Of a stretch of DNA of 64,000 nt, positions 35,468 through 45,383 are shown one piece after another. Below the pieces are notes generated by a model. The model saw only the letters and a program-made list of their open reading frames with translations. It was not told the DNA's origin and did not search any database. Position 1 is the first letter of the stretch. The number at the start of each line of letters is the position of its first letter. The stretch is from Sinorhizobium fredii USDA 257 (lineage in GTDB: Bacteria > Pseudomonadota > Alphaproteobacteria > Rhizobiales > Rhizobiaceae): positions 4,092,001-4,156,000 of the forward strand of contig NC_018000.1 in NCBI RefSeq assembly GCF_000265205.3. Direction: 5' to 3'. The translations under genes were made by a program, and so were the position numbers.

Positions 35468-36235
35468 TCACCAGGCGAGTTCGCCGGGGGCGCGCTGAAC
35501 GGCATTTTGCCGCGTTTCGACGATACGCCCGTCGGCAAAGTAAAGCACGCGATTGGCGATCTCGGCAATCACTGCGTTGTGGGTAATCAGCGCCGTCGTT
35601 GTGCCGAGTTCCCGATTGATCTTCAAAATCGCGTCGAGCACGAGGATACCAGTCTTGCTGTCGAGCGCGCCGGTCGGCTCGTCGCAAAGAAGCAGGTTGG
35701 GTCGCTTCGCGATCGCGCGGGCAATAGCGACGCGTTGCTGCTCGCCGCCGGAAATCTGCGCGGGAAAATGATCGAGCCTGTCGCCGAGGCCGACCATTGT
35801 CAGCGCGTCTGTGGGCGGCATCGGGTTCTTCGCAATCTCGGTTACGAGGGAGACGTTTTCGCGCGCGGTCAGGCTAGGTATGAGATTGTAGAACTGAAAG
35901 ACGAAGCCGACGTGGTTGCGGCGGTAGAGGTTGAGCGCGCGTTCACTGTCCATTGTGAGCTCGTGGCCGCGAAACATAACGCTGCCGCTTGTAGGCCTGT
36001 CCAGCCCGCCGAGGATATTGAGCAAGGTCGATTTGCCACTTCCGGATGGCCCCAGCAGAACCACCAGTTCGCCCTCGCGAAGGTCCACGTTCACGCCGCG
36101 CAGGGCGTGAACTTCTACCGTACCCATCCGATAGATCTTGGTGAGTTCGCGTGCCTCAAGGGCAACGGCCGATGCCTCGTTCCCCACCACTCGCTCCTCC
36201 AATCGCCGGCATGTCCCTGCGATCCCCTCGATCAT
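35468..36235 (-). CDS. ABC transporter ATP-binding protein (MacB/LolD-like)
   Basis: 255 residues: Walker [16 protein letters not shown]-loop [12 protein letters not shown], signature [17 protein letters not shown], Walker [17 protein letters not shown] and H-loop LITHN. It is closest to the LolD/MacB/DevA group that works with FtsX-type permeases. It is first gene of the exporter operon, 5 nt before the permease. The true start could be the inner MG or VG region (about 18 residues in), since residues 1-20 are not conserved in the family. No FixK-type box stands in its proximal promoter. Confidence 0.9.
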   Translation of the reverse strand: MIEGIAGTCRRLEERVVGNEASAVALEARELTKIYRMGTVEVHALRGVNVDLREGELVVLLGPSGSGKSTLLNILGGLDRPTSGSVMFRGHELTMDSERALNLYRRNHVGFVFQFYNLIPSLTARENVSLVTEIAKNPMPPTDALTMVGLGDRLDHFPAQISGGEQQRVAIARAIAKRPNLLLCDEPTGALDSKTGILVLDAILKINRELGTTTALITHNAVIAEIANRVLYFADGRIVETRQNAVQRAPGELAW

Positions 36236-36417
36236 TGCTCTGTTTCAGGTGGACCATTCCGAAACATGATGCTCGATCTCCGGCGTTGGAAATCTTAGCA
36301 AATCTTTCGCCACTTCGGCGGTGATGTAGCGCAACAGGAGCGCCTTCACCCGGTCTCTCTCAGACGAATTCCCGTCCGCAACGGTCTAAGCTTTGCGGAC
36401 GGGGAAATGACAGACGC

Positions 36418-36600
36418 TCAAGCCGGCTTGATCTGGATCTTGCGCTCGCTCTGCTGCGCTTCCGGGGTCTTCGGCAAGGTCACGGTCAGAACTCCCTTGG
36501 TGAAATTGGCGGTGATGTTGTCGGCATCAACGCCCTCAGGCATCTGGAATGCCCGCTGGAACGAGCCGTAGCGACGCTCCGAGAGCACCCGGTCTCGATC
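36418..36600 (-). pseudogene. 3' remnant of an Hsp20/alpha-crystallin gene
   Basis: The frame ending at a TGA at 36418-36420 encodes the C-terminal half of a small heat-shock protein: RVLSERRYGSFQRAFQMPEG, then ADNITANFTKGVLTVTLPK and a QQSERKIQIKPA tail. The first ~100 residues of an Hsp20 are absent. Upstream, the sequence changes at about 36590-36600 into a different gene (DUF6448-like) in another frame, so the 5' part was removed by a deletion or recombination. Confidence 0.75.
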
Positions 36601-36902
36601 GCTTTCTCCACAACGGGTATTACCGGACCAACATCAAGTCCGGCCGGCTTGAGCCCAGTGTAGGGAGCGCCTTCTCCGGCTCGATGCAGCCGCACGGCAG
36701 TTTCGTAGAAGTAGAGGTCTGCGACCTCGCGCGCTGCTGGACTGCTCTTGCGAGCTTCCATCACCTTCGTGAATGCAATCATCAACTCTGCGGCGCTGCT
36801 CTCCTGAACGTAGGGCAGGACCAAACTGACGTCTTCCATGTCCAAGGCCTGGCGCGCGGCGGTGACAACCGGTCCGTCCATGCTGTCGCAATGTGGAGGC
36901 AT
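36486..36902 (-). CDS. DUF6448-like protein, truncated and fused out of frame to an Hsp20 remnant
   Basis: 138 residues from MPPHCDSMDGPVVTAARQAL to a stop at 36486. Residues 1 to about 103 look like an intact DUF6448 N-terminus and core: LPYVQESSAAELMIAFTKVM, AREVADLYFYETAVRLHRAG, GEGAPYTGLKPAGLDVGPVI. After VVEKAIETG the frame runs into the out-of-frame Hsp20 DNA, giving a foreign Ser/Arg-rich tail. A FixK-type site lies 56 nt upstream, so the promoter survived. The start is the family N-terminus; a longer frame upstream is unconserved. Function is unknown; whether the chimaeric protein is stable is unclear. Confidence 0.7.
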   Translation of the reverse strand: MPPHCDSMDGPVVTAARQALDMEDVSLVLPYVQESSAAELMIAFTKVMEARKSSPAAREVADLYFYETAVRLHRAGEGAPYTGLKPAGLDVGPVIPVVEKAIETGCSRSVATARSSGHSRCLRALMPTTSPPISPREF

Positions 36903-36957
36903 GATAGATGTCCTCAAGTGCATCTTATCAATATTGCCGCATGTTGAAGGTTCGACA

Positions 36958-36971
36958 TTGATCTGGGACAA
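36958..36971 (-). promoter_or_regulatory. Candidate FixK/FNR box for the DUF6448-like gene
   Basis: TTGATCTGGGACAA, one perfect half and a right half with two changes, 56 nt upstream of the 36902 start. Confidence 0.45.
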
Positions 36972-37214
36972 AATCGGAACGACGTCTCCAGGGCGTTCGT
37001 GTGACTCTCGACCACCCCCGCTCCTAAGTGCCCGATCTGCGGTAGAACGAGGCTCGACCGGTCCGTGCCGCCGACGAGCGGTGGTTTGCCGGGCTGTGTT
37101 GACTCTCGGCGTCATGTCCCAGGATTCTGTTTCGGTGACTCTGGCTGATCGCAACCTAATCAGCTTGGAGCTCACGGTCGATTGGCCATGGTTTGGCTCA
37201 TTCCCTCCGTCGAC

Positions 37215-37715
37215 CTATGACCGCCCGCTGCCTTCAAACGCGTTCGCTGCGTCTTTCGCCATGCGGTTCACGCACCAGCGTGCGTAGATGGGGCCAAATA
37301 GCGGGCCGAGCAGCTTGCCCGCGAACGTGCCCGGATAATCATAGTCGATGCACACGCGCAGCCGCGAAGCCCGGCCAGAGGCATTGATCGCGAACCCCAT
37401 CCGGTAGGAACCGATCACCAAGAGGTTGGGATGGCCTCGCGTCTCCCATGTCTTGCGGTGGGGTGGTTGCCGCTCGATGACGACTTCTTCGACGGAGAGC
37501 ACGAGGCCGAGTATGTTGCCTTGCATCCTGATGACGGAACCGACGGTGCGGCCTTGGGCGTCGTCGAATTCGTATGACATCCGTCCGCCGAGCATCATCA
37601 TCGAAGGCTTCTGCATGTGCGACCCGAGGCTGGCCTGGTCATCGAGGTAGTCAAAGAGCACCTCCGGGGAAGTCCCGATATCGGCAAGGGCTTGCGCTGA
37701 GTGAGCGTAGGTCAT
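37215..37715 (-). CDS. SRPBCC/polyketide cyclase-like protein
   Basis: 166 residues, START/Bet v1-like ligand-binding fold. It opens with a helix (ALADIGTSPEVLFDYLDDQAS), then strands GRMSYEFDDAQGRTVGSVIRMQG and VLSVEEVVIERQPPHRKTWET, and a C-terminal helix CVNRMAKDAANAF. The ligand is unknown. Its start overlaps the stop of the DUF2933-like gene by 4 nt, and that gene overlaps the copper ATPase by 4 nt, so it is the last cistron of a tightly coupled copper-pump operon. Confidence 0.82.
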   Translation of the reverse strand: MTYAHSAQALADIGTSPEVLFDYLDDQASLGSHMQKPSMMMLGGRMSYEFDDAQGRTVGSVIRMQGNILGLVLSVEEVVIERQPPHRKTWETRGHPNLLVIGSYRMGFAINASGRASRLRVCIDYDYPGTFAGKLLGPLFGPIYARWCVNRMAKDAANAFEGSGRS

Positions 37716-37915
37716 GTAAGATCGTCCGTCTTCGTCGTCCGATGATGATGGCGATCACTGCCGTGGCCATGGAAGAGATGCATCAACGGGCAGGCGAGCA
37801 GCAGAAGATAGGGCGCGAGGCCCAGTGCATGCTGCCAGTGCTCGCGGAGAACGAAGAAGGCGGCGATCACAGCGAGCGAAGCGGCGAAAAGCGTCCATTT
37901 GCGTTCCCACTTCAT
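37712..37915 (-). CDS. DUF2933-type small membrane protein
   Basis: 67 residues. Two hydrophobic helices ([19 protein letters not shown] and [19 protein letters not shown]), then a His-rich tail ([10 protein letters not shown]). The [12 protein letters not shown] ending is typical of the DUF2933 family, found beside heavy-metal pumps. The Cys/Met/His cluster suggests copper binding at the membrane. It overlaps the ATPase start side (stop of ATPase over its ATG, 4 nt) and the SRPBCC gene (4 nt), so translation of all three is coupled. Confidence 0.85.
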   Translation of the reverse strand: MKWERKWTLFAASLAVIAAFFVLREHWQHALGLAPYLLLLACPLMHLFHGHGSDRHHHRTTKTDDLT

Positions 37916-40113
37916 ATCCGCACACTCCTCAATCTGAGAGAATTCCCAATCACGCTGACCGACGAGAGCGCCATTGCCGCGGCCGCGATAATCGGCGACA
38001 GCAGCAGCCCGAAGGCCGGGTACAGAACGCCCGCCGCGACCGGAACTCCCGCAGCGTTGTAGATAAAGGCGAAGAACAGGTTCTGCCGGATGTTCCTCAT
38101 CGTTACATGGCTTAGCTGCCTTGCCCGCGCGATCCCCTGGAGGTCGCCCTTGAGCAGGGTTACGCCTGCGCTCTCGATCGCCACGTCCGTTCCGGTGCCC
38201 ATGGCGATGCCGACATCGGCGGCCGCCAGCGCCGGCGCATCGTTGACGCCGTCTCCGGCCATGGCGACGATCCGGCCTTCGCTGCGCAACCGGGCGACGA
38301 TTTCGCTCTTGTGATCCGGCAGCACCTCCGCTTCCACCTCCGTGATGCCCAGCTTGCGCGCGACGGCGTTGGCGGTGGTTTTGTTGTCCCCGGTCAGCAT
38401 CACCACCCGGACGCCTTCGCTCAGCAATGTCTGCACGGCCTCCGGGGTCGTCGCCTTGATCGGGTCCGAAATCGCGAGCAGGCCGCTGACACGCCCGTCG
38501 ATGGCGACGAAGATGACGGTCGCTCCTTCGCCCCGCAGAGCCTCGGCCTCCTTTGCGAGGGCCGACACATCGACGCCGGACTCCTCCATGATCCGGTGGC
38601 TGCCGATGATCAGCTTGCGCCCGTCGACGGAACCGGTGACGCCTTTGCCGACCGGGCTGTCGAAGTCTTCCGCCTTGCCGAGCGCCAGGCCGCGTTCCGA
38701 CGCGGCGTCGACGATGGCGGCCGCGAGCGGATGCTCGCTGGCGCGTTCCAGGGTCGCCGCCAGTCGAAGCAGCTCGTTCTCGGTCAGCCCCTCTGTTGTG
38801 GCGATCGACGTCACCTTGGGCTTGCCTTCGGTGAGGGTCCCCGTCTTGTCGACGACGAGCGTGTCGACCTTCTCGAAGCGTTCCAGGGCCTCGGCGTTCT
38901 TGATCAGCACCCCGAGGCGTGCGCCGCGGCCGACGCCGACCATGATCGACATCGGCGTGGCGAGACCAAGGGCACAGGGGCAGGCTATGATCAGCACCGC
39001 GACAGCGGACACCAGTCCATGCGTGAAGCGCGGTTCCGGTCCCACCCACATCCAGACGGCAAAGGCGATTATGGCGATCGCGATGACCGCGGGGACGAAC
39101 CATCCGGAGACCTCGTCGGCCAGGCGCTGGATCGGAGCGCGCGAGCGCTGGGCATCCGCCACCATCTGCACGATCCGCGACAGCATGGTGTCGCGTCCCA
39201 CCCTGCCAGCCTCCATGACGAAGCCGCCCGTCTTGTTCATCGTGCCGCCGATGAGGTTCGCACCCACCTCCTTGGTGACGGGCATCGATTCTCCGGTGAT
39301 CATCGATTCATCGACGGAGCTGCGGCCATCGACGAGGGTGCCGTCGACCGGGACCTTTTCGCCCGGCCGCACACGCAGCCGGTCGCCGACGGCAACCGCC
39401 TCAAGCGGCACGTCTTCGTCGGTCCCGTCGTCCCGGATGCGACGGGCCGTCTTCGGGGCGAGGTCCAGAAGCGCCCGTATCGCGCCGCCCGTCTGTTCTC
39501 GGGCGCGCAGTTCCAGAACCTGCCCGAGCAGGACGAGCACTGTGATGACGGCGGCCGCCTCGAAGTAGATCGGTACCGCTCCGTCGGCCGAACGGAAGGT
39601 GGCGGGGAATAGGCCGGGCGCAAGCGTGGCCACGACGCTGTAGAGCCAGGCCACCCCGGTGCCCATCGCGATCAGGGTGAACATGTTCAGGTGCCGCGTG
39701 ACGATTGACCGCCATGCCCGTTCGAAGAATGGCGCGCCTGCCCACAGGACCACGGGCGTTGCGAAGACGAGCTGCAGCCAGTTCGATGTCTGGGCGTCGA
39801 TGAGCATATGCAGATCGACGAGGTGGCCGCCCATCTCCAGCGCCAGCACTGGTACCGTCAGAACCAGCCCGATCCAGAACCTCCGCCGCATGTCGATGAG
39901 TTCGGGGCTCGGCCCCGTTTCGGCGGTCACCATTTCCGGCTCGAGCGCCATCCCGCAGATCGGGCAGTTTCCAGGGCCGATCTGCCTTACCTGCGGATGC
40001 ATGGGGCAGGTATAGATCACGCCTGCCGTCGGCGTCGCTCGCGACTCATCGGCGCGAACGGTCGCGGCTCGATCGTCCAGAGGATTATGGCGATGGCGTG
40101 GATCAATGCTCAT
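37912..40113 (-). CDS. Copper-exporting P1B-1 ATPase (CopA-like)
   Basis: 733 residues. The N-terminal metal-binding segment is the short HMBD type ([26 protein letters not shown]), not an HMA domain. Core: [10 protein letters not shown], membrane motif [17 protein letters not shown], phosphorylation site [19 protein letters not shown] (the conserved HP), and [16 protein letters not shown]. The CPC motif with these features indicates Cu+ export. It is first in the operon with the DUF2933 and SRPBCC genes. A FixK-type box stands 34 nt upstream, shared with the divergent CBS-domain gene. FixI/CcoI-like pumps supply cbb3 oxidase with copper, but this HMBD type is usually for detoxification. Confidence 0.92.
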   Translation of the reverse strand: MSIDPRHRHNPLDDRAATVRADESRATPTAGVIYTCPMHPQVRQIGPGNCPICGMALEPEMVTAETGPSPELIDMRRRFWIGLVLTVPVLALEMGGHLVDLHMLIDAQTSNWLQLVFATPVVLWAGAPFFERAWRSIVTRHLNMFTLIAMGTGVAWLYSVVATLAPGLFPATFRSADGAVPIYFEAAAVITVLVLLGQVLELRAREQTGGAIRALLDLAPKTARRIRDDGTDEDVPLEAVAVGDRLRVRPGEKVPVDGTLVDGRSSVDESMITGESMPVTKEVGANLIGGTMNKTGGFVMEAGRVGRDTMLSRIVQMVADAQRSRAPIQRLADEVSGWFVPAVIAIAIIAFAVWMWVGPEPRFTHGLVSAVAVLIIACPCALGLATPMSIMVGVGRGARLGVLIKNAEALERFEKVDTLVVDKTGTLTEGKPKVTSIATTEGLTENELLRLAATLERASEHPLAAAIVDAASERGLALGKAEDFDSPVGKGVTGSVDGRKLIIGSHRIMEESGVDVSALAKEAEALRGEGATVIFVAIDGRVSGLLAISDPIKATTPEAVQTLLSEGVRVVMLTGDNKTTANAVARKLGITEVEAEVLPDHKSEIVARLRSEGRIVAMAGDGVNDAPALAAADVGIAMGTGTDVAIESAGVTLLKGDLQGIARARQLSHVTMRNIRQNLFFAFIYNAAGVPVAAGVLYPAFGLLLSPIIAAAAMALSSVSVIGNSLRLRSVRI

Positions 40114-40146
40114 CCAGGCATCCTATCCGTTCGGGACGCCAATTCT

Positions 40147-40160
40147 TTGACCGGCATCAA
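40147..40160. promoter_or_regulatory. Candidate FixK/FNR box between copper ATPase and CBS genes
   Basis: TTGACCGGCATCAA, right half perfect, left half with one change, 56 nt before the CBS start and 34 nt from the ATPase start. Confidence 0.65.
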
Positions 40161-40215
40161 TCTCCTGCTGCGCGCGACGGCGTATGCTGCGCGGCTGAAA
40201 CGGGAGTTCGATACG

Positions 40216-40884
40216 ATGCTAGCAAAAGACATCATGAGCAAGAACGTGCTCTCGCTAAGCCCCGAGCACAGCATAAGTCATGCTGCGCGTATGATGCTCG
40301 AGAACAGAATAAGCGGCCTGCCTGTATGCGACAACAGCGGCAAGCTGGTCGGTATCTTGTCGGAGGGCGATTTGCTGCGGCGTGCGGAGCTGGGATCGGC
40401 TGCGGGGCGCGGCCAGGTGAGCGATAGACCGGAGCCGGAGGCCTTTATCAAGGGACATAGCTGGCGCGTCGGCGACGTAATGACGCGGGACGTTGTCACG
40501 GTTGATGAAGATGTGCCCCTCGGCCGCGTTGCCGCGATCATGGCCGCCAACGAAATCAAGCGCATTCCGGTCGTGCGAGCTGGCGCGATGGTTGGCATCA
40601 TAAGCCGAAGCGACATCCTTCGGACGATCACTGAAGCCACGCCTGATGTTGTTGCTGTCGGTGATGAGGCAGTGCGGCGGGCCGTCTTGGCGCGGCTTTG
40701 TTCCGATCTCGGACTTGACCGAGGGTCAATCGACGTGACGATCGAGAATGGAAACGTCAGTTTGTGGGGACAAGTCGAAAGCGAGGCGATACGCGAGGCG
40801 GCCCGCGTCGCTGCCGAGACGATCAGCGGTGCCGGGGGCGTCAGGAACAGACTGCGTATTGTCGCGAATCGAGCGGCTGTCTAG
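40216..40884 (+). CDS. CBS-pair plus BON domain protein
   Basis: 222 residues. Two CBS motifs (DIMSKNVLSLSPEHSISHAARMM with GLPVCDNSGKLVGILSEGDLL; and DVMTRDVVTVDEDVPLGRVAAIM with RIPVVRAGAMVGIISRSDIL), then a BON domain (IDVTIENGNVSLWGQVESEA). Such proteins are thought to sense adenine nucleotides; this combination is frequent in rhizobial microaerobic clusters. Its start MLAKDIMSKN is the conserved CBS beginning. FixK box 56 nt upstream. Acetate kinase follows 200 nt downstream on the same strand. Confidence 0.9.
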   Translation: MLAKDIMSKNVLSLSPEHSISHAARMMLENRISGLPVCDNSGKLVGILSEGDLLRRAELGSAAGRGQVSDRPEPEAFIKGHSWRVGDVMTRDVVTVDEDVPLGRVAAIMAANEIKRIPVVRAGAMVGIISRSDILRTITEATPDVVAVGDEAVRRAVLARLCSDLGLDRGSIDVTIENGNVSLWGQVESEAIREAARVAAETISGAGGVRNRLRIVANRAAV

Positions 40885-41083
40885 TGGTATACCGAGAGTG
40901 TGCGCGCCAGCCATCGCGAGTGTCGCAATTGGATCGAGGTCGAGTCCTTCTCCCGAGACTGATCACGCAATCACTGAGCAGAACCGTCGCGGTATCACCC
41001 GTCCGTCACACAATCGGGGATCATATTCGATCGCCGCCAGTTGTGTTCCGGATATGACCCTCGGTTGGAGAAGGCCGGCAGAA

Positions 41084-42280
41084 ATGCAGAATGGTCGAAA
41101 CATCCTGATCCTGAATGGCGGCTCTTCTAGTCTGAAGTTTGCCGTCTGCGAAAGTGCGCGTCGTGACTCATGGACGTCGCGCGGCCGGTTCGAGCGCATA
41201 GGCACGTCAGACACGCTCTTCATCGTAACGGAAGGCCGGACGGAGAGCCGCCGCGACGCCGGCTCGATCAATCATGGCACCGCCACGAGCTTCCTGCTTG
41301 ATTGGTTGGAGAAACGTCTCGGGCTCGCATCGATCGCCGCCGTCGGGCACCGGGTCGTGCACGGTGGGCTCAAATATCAGGCACCCGAAGTCATCGACGA
41401 TTCTATGATCGCCGAACTTCGTCGGCTGCGGCCATTTGCCCCCGAACATCTACCGACGGAACTTGACGTCATCTCGGCCTGCACAAAGCGTCTTGAAAAG
41501 GTTCTCCAGGTCGCCTGTTTCGACACCGCCTTCCACCGGGACATGCCGGCCGTCGCACGCGTCCTTCCTCTTCCAAGACGGTTCAATGCGGAGGGGGTCC
41601 TGCGATACGGCTTTCACGGCATCTCCTACACCCACATTCTGGAAAGCTTGCGCACCAGTGCTCCCGAACTGGCGTCAAAGGGGCGTCTGATCTTCGCGCA
41701 TCTTGGTAACGGGGCAAGCCTCGCCGCGATCAAGGACGGCAGAAGCATTGATACGACGATGGGGTTTACGCCGGCGGCGGGTATTCCGATGAGCACGCGG
41801 TCCGGCGATCTCGATCCCGGCATCTTCCTTTACCTGCTAACAAACTCAGGCGTCGACGCGACCGGTTTCGACCGAATGATCAACCATCATTCGGGCCTCC
41901 TGGGCATATCCGAAACGAGTGGCGATCTGCGCGATCTGCTCGACCGCGAGGAAAGCGATGGCAGAGCGGCCGAGGCGGTGGCCCTCTTTTGCTACAGCGT
42001 CAAAAAGCAGATCGGTGCCTATGCGGCGGCGTTGGGTGGACTCGATCTTCTGGTTTTCACCGGAGGCATCGGGCAGCATTCGCCGGTGATCCGCAAACGG
42101 ATCTGCGACGGCCTTGGCTTTCTGGGTATCGAACTCGATCCGGCGCTCAATGCCTCCGCCAAGCCAGTCATCTCTGCCGCCGGAACCGGCGTAGAGGTTC
42201 GCGTGGTCGCCGCCGACGAGGAAGCTGTCATCGCAGCAGCAGTCAACGATATTCTCACCAGGAAGGAGACCTCCCGATGA
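41084..42280 (+). CDS. ackA: Acetate kinase
   Basis: 398 residues. [15 protein letters not shown] (phosphate motif), [68 protein letters not shown] (as [10 protein letters not shown] plus [10 protein letters not shown]), [11 protein letters not shown] and [13 protein letters not shown] are the AckA signatures. It converts acetyl phosphate and ADP to acetate and ATP. The start at MQNGRNIL has GGAGAAGG upstream; an ATG 30 nt earlier is an alternative. Its stop overlaps the phosphoketolase ATG (ATGA), so the two enzymes form an ATP-yielding pair. No own FixK box was seen; it may read through from the CBS gene. Confidence 0.93.
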   Translation: MQNGRNILILNGGSSSLKFAVCESARRDSWTSRGRFERIGTSDTLFIVTEGRTESRRDAGSINHGTATSFLLDWLEKRLGLASIAAVGHRVVHGGLKYQAPEVIDDSMIAELRRLRPFAPEHLPTELDVISACTKRLEKVLQVACFDTAFHRDMPAVARVLPLPRRFNAEGVLRYGFHGISYTHILESLRTSAPELASKGRLIFAHLGNGASLAAIKDGRSIDTTMGFTPAAGIPMSTRSGDLDPGIFLYLLTNSGVDATGFDRMINHHSGLLGISETSGDLRDLLDREESDGRAAEAVALFCYSVKKQIGAYAAALGGLDLLVFTGGIGQHSPVIRKRICDGLGFLGIELDPALNASAKPVISAAGTGVEVRVVAADEEAVIAAAVNDILTRKETSR

Positions 42281-44646
42281 CCGGCCCCCTGTCGCCAGAC
42301 CTTCTGGAGCGGATGGACGCCTATTGGCGAGCCGCCAACTACCTTTCCGTAGGGCAAATCTATCTCCGCGACAATCCGCTCCTGAAGGAAAAGCTCACGC
42401 TCGCACATGTAAAGCCGCGCCTGCTCGGCCACTGGGGCACGACTCCGGGATTGAATTTCCTGTATGTCCACCTCAATCGGCTGATCCAGGCACATGACCT
42501 GAACATGATCTATGTCACGGGTCCGGGTCACGGAGGTCCCGGTCTCGTTGCAAACACTTATCTCGAGGGCACCTATTCCGAACTCTATCCGGAAGTCAGC
42601 CCGGACGAGGCCGGGCTGAAGAGGCTCTTCACGCAGTTTTCCTACCCCGGCGGCATACCGAGCCATGTTGCAGCAGAGGTTCCAGGATCGATAAACGAAG
42701 GCGGCGAGCTTGGCTATTGCCTCATGCATGCCTATGGCGCGGTCTTCGACAATCCCGACCTCATCGCAGCCTGTGTCGTGGGCGACGGAGAGGCAGAGAC
42801 AGGAGCGCTCGCGACGAGCTGGCACTCCAACAAGTTCCTCAACCCGGCGCGCGACGGGGCGGTTCTGCCGATCCTTCATCTTAACGGCTACAAGATCGCC
42901 AATCCCACGGTTCTTGCACGCATCAGCCACGAAGAGCTGGAGGCTCTGTTTAGAGGCTATGGCTACCAACCGCTGTTTGTAGAGGGGGCTGATCCGCGGC
43001 AGATGCATCAGGATATGGCGGCGGCACTCGACAAGGCTCACGGAAGAATTGCCGAGATCCAGCGGCAGGCGGGCAGTGCGGGATTTTCCGGTCGCCCTGC
43101 CTGGCCCATGGTCGTGCTCCGCTCTCCCAAGGGCTGGACGGGGCCGCGGGAAGTCGACGGCAAGAAGACCGAGGGCTCCTGGCGCTCGCACCAGGTGCCG
43201 CTTTCAAAGCTGGCAGAAGTGCCGGAACACCTCGGAATTCTCGAGGAGTGGCTCAAGAGCTATCGCCCGTGGGAGCTGTTCGACGAGAGCGGCCGACTTC
43301 GCGCCAATTTGCGGGACCTCGCGCCAAGGGGCGAACGCCGCATGGGAGCGAATCCGCACGCCAATGGCGGCCTTCTCCTTAAAGATCTCAACCTGCCGGA
43401 TTTTCGCCGCTACGCGGTGGAGATCAATGGTCCGGGAGCCGAGACGGCGGAGTCGACCCGCATCGCCGGCCTTTATCTCCGTGATGTCATGAAACTCAAC
43501 GAGAAAGAGCGGAACTTCCGGATCTTCGGGCCGGACGAAACGGAGTCAAATCGCCTGTCGCCGGTTTTCGAGGTAACAACTCGCGCCTTCACCGGCGAGA
43601 TATTGGATAGCGACACGCAGCTATCTCCTGACGGCAGAGTGATGGAAGTGCTGAGCGAGCATCTCTGCCAAGGCTGGCTCGAGGGTTACCTGCTGACAGG
43701 TCGGCACGGCTTCTTCTCGTGCTACGAGGCCTTCATCCACATCGTTGATTCCATGTTCAACCAGCACGCAAAATGGTTGAAGGTCTGTCAGGACATCCCC
43801 TGGCGTAGGCCAATTGCGTCGCTCACTTACCTGCTGACCTCCCACGTCTGGCGTCAGGACCATAACGGCTTTTCACATCAGGACCCCGGTTTCATCGATC
43901 ATGTGGGCAACAAGAAGGCCGACATCATTCGTGTCTACCTGCCACCCGACGCCAATACGCTTGTCTCGGTGGTTGACCACTGCCTCCGGAGCCGCGACTA
44001 CATCAACGTGATCGTCGCCGGCAAACAGCCTGAACTGCAGTGGATGGACATGGACGCGGCCGTGGCGCACTGCCGGACCGGCCTCGGCGTATGGCATTGG
44101 GCCTCAAATGACGACGGCAATCCCGACGCCATAGTCGCCTGCGCCGGCGATGTCCCGACCATGGAAGCACTCGCGGCCGTGATGATCCTGCGGGAAGCAT
44201 TTCCTTCGCTGCGATTGCGGGTCGTCAATGTCGTGGACATCATGGCGCTGCAAGCGCCCAGCCAGCACCCCCACGGTATCGCGGACGAGATGTTCGATCA
44301 GATGTTTACCCACGATAAGCCCGTTATCTTTGCCTATCACGGCTATCCCTCTCTCGTTCACCGGCTGACCTACCGCCGCACCAACCATGCCAACTTCCAT
44401 GTACACGGCTACCAGGAGGAAGGTACTACGACGACGCCCTTCGACATGGCCGCTCTCAACGGACTTGACCGTTTCCATCTCGCCAAGGCGGTGGTCGACC
44501 GTGTTCCTTCCCTGGCCGCAGCGCGGGAGGGCTTCGCTCGTTTCGTCGAGGGCAAACTCGCGGAACACGACGCCTACATCCGCGAGAATGGAGAAGACCT
44601 GCCGGAGATTCGAAATTGGCAATGGTCGGCCTCCGAAGCGTCGTGA
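42277..44646 (+). CDS. xfp: Xylulose-5-phosphate/fructose-6-phosphate phosphoketolase
   Basis: 789 residues, the family length. N-terminal phosphoketolase signature with [53 protein letters not shown], and thiamine-diphosphate site [19 protein letters not shown]; middle SHQVPL and the [10 protein letters not shown] motif; C-terminal [12 protein letters not shown] and [10 protein letters not shown]. The thiamine-dependent enzyme splits xylulose-5-P (or fructose-6-P) into acetyl phosphate and glyceraldehyde-3-P (or erythrose-4-P). Acetate kinase, co-translated upstream through a 4-nt overlap, turns the acetyl phosphate into ATP, a route useful when respiration is limited. Confidence 0.95.
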   Translation: MTGPLSPDLLERMDAYWRAANYLSVGQIYLRDNPLLKEKLTLAHVKPRLLGHWGTTPGLNFLYVHLNRLIQAHDLNMIYVTGPGHGGPGLVANTYLEGTYSELYPEVSPDEAGLKRLFTQFSYPGGIPSHVAAEVPGSINEGGELGYCLMHAYGAVFDNPDLIAACVVGDGEAETGALATSWHSNKFLNPARDGAVLPILHLNGYKIANPTVLARISHEELEALFRGYGYQPLFVEGADPRQMHQDMAAALDKAHGRIAEIQRQAGSAGFSGRPAWPMVVLRSPKGWTGPREVDGKKTEGSWRSHQVPLSKLAEVPEHLGILEEWLKSYRPWELFDESGRLRANLRDLAPRGERRMGANPHANGGLLLKDLNLPDFRRYAVEINGPGAETAESTRIAGLYLRDVMKLNEKERNFRIFGPDETESNRLSPVFEVTTRAFTGEILDSDTQLSPDGRVMEVLSEHLCQGWLEGYLLTGRHGFFSCYEAFIHIVDSMFNQHAKWLKVCQDIPWRRPIASLTYLLTSHVWRQDHNGFSHQDPGFIDHVGNKKADIIRVYLPPDANTLVSVVDHCLRSRDYINVIVAGKQPELQWMDMDAAVAHCRTGLGVWHWASNDDGNPDAIVACAGDVPTMEALAAVMILREAFPSLRLRVVNVVDIMALQAPSQHPHGIADEMFDQMFTHDKPVIFAYHGYPSLVHRLTYRRTNHANFHVHGYQEEGTTTTPFDMAALNGLDRFHLAKAVVDRVPSLAAAREGFARFVEGKLAEHDAYIRENGEDLPEIRNWQWSASEAS

Positions 44647-44671
44647 CGACGGCAGTTGAACGACGCCGCGC

Positions 44672-44685
44672 TTGATTTGCATCAA
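44672..44685 (+). promoter_or_regulatory. Perfect FixK/FNR box for the Met-rich periplasmic gene
   Basis: TTGATTTGCATCAA, exact TTGAT-N4-ATCAA palindrome, 66 nt upstream of the 44751 start. Confidence 0.8.
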
Positions 44686-44750
44686 GGTGGGTTTTCTCGG
44701 CTGGCGTATCTTTGAGGTGAATAGTTTCGCGAACGTGGAGGAGAAGCGAA

Positions 44751-45383
44751 ATGGCGACACTGCGAACGGTACTGCTGGCGACTTCACTGCTCATGCTCGC
44801 GACGCCAGCCTTTGCCGAGGACGCACATCATCCCGAGGGCACAACCGGGCAGGCGAGTGAAGAAGCCGCGCAGCAGCTTCCCGCTGCCAACCCGAGCGCT
44901 CCGATGCCGAGCGGCATGATGTGCGGTGACATGATGGGCGGCATGATGCGAATGATGGCCGGCGGACAAGATTCGATGGGTATGATGACCGGTCAGGCAC
45001 CTTTGGGGCAGACCGGCATGGGTGCGATGGCCCAGATGATGGCTCCCGAACACATCGAGGGACGTGTCGCGTTCCTGAAAACGGAACTCAAGATAGTCCC
45101 TGAGCAGGAGACATTGTGGAACGCGTTTGCCGAGGTTCTGCGTGCCAACGCCCGCGGCGCTCCGGACGGCATGATGCAGACGCCGCGGGGAATGGCAGGT
45201 CCCGCTGGAGCAGCCGCGACCCCTTTGCAGCATGTTGAACTGAGCGAAAGCGCCCTGGCCGGCAGGCTCGAAAGCGTGCGGAAGCTAAAAGCCGCGCTCG
45301 CTCCTCTCTATCGGTCGCTCAACGGAGCGCAGAAACAGATGGCCGACAGGCTGCTTGTGCCTCCGATGATGGGGATGATCTAA
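44751..45383 (+). CDS. Met-rich periplasmic Spy/CpxP-like protein
   Basis: 210 residues: signal peptide (VLLATSLLMLATPAFA), then a Met-rich region (SGMMCGDMMGGMMRMMAGG and a second MGMMTGQ part) likely to bind copper or other soft metals, then a helical LTxxQ-type domain (HIEGRVAFLKTELKIVPEQE, SLNGAQKQMADRLL). The domain pattern is that of Spy/CpxP periplasmic chaperones. Perfect FixK box 66 nt upstream. It is the last clear member of the FixK island at its right end; with the copper ATPase it suggests periplasmic metal buffering under low oxygen. Confidence 0.85.
   Translation: MATLRTVLLATSLLMLATPAFAEDAHHPEGTTGQASEEAAQQLPAANPSAPMPSGMMCGDMMGGMMRMMAGGQDSMGMMTGQAPLGQTGMGAMAQMMAPEHIEGRVAFLKTELKIVPEQETLWNAFAEVLRANARGAPDGMMQTPRGMAGPAGAAATPLQHVELSESALAGRLESVRKLKAALAPLYRSLNGAQKQMADRLLVPPMMGMI

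Noticed and set aside
36428..36441. TTGATCTGGATCTT inside the hsp20 remnant as a FixK box for the ABC operon
   Set aside because: It is coding sequence of hsp20, has a poor right half, and lies about 195 nt from the ATPase start.
38311..39612. Two plus-strand open frames of over 400 residues across the copper ATPase
   Set aside because: Shadow frames of the P1B ATPase in high-GC DNA; no domain and no ribosome-binding site.
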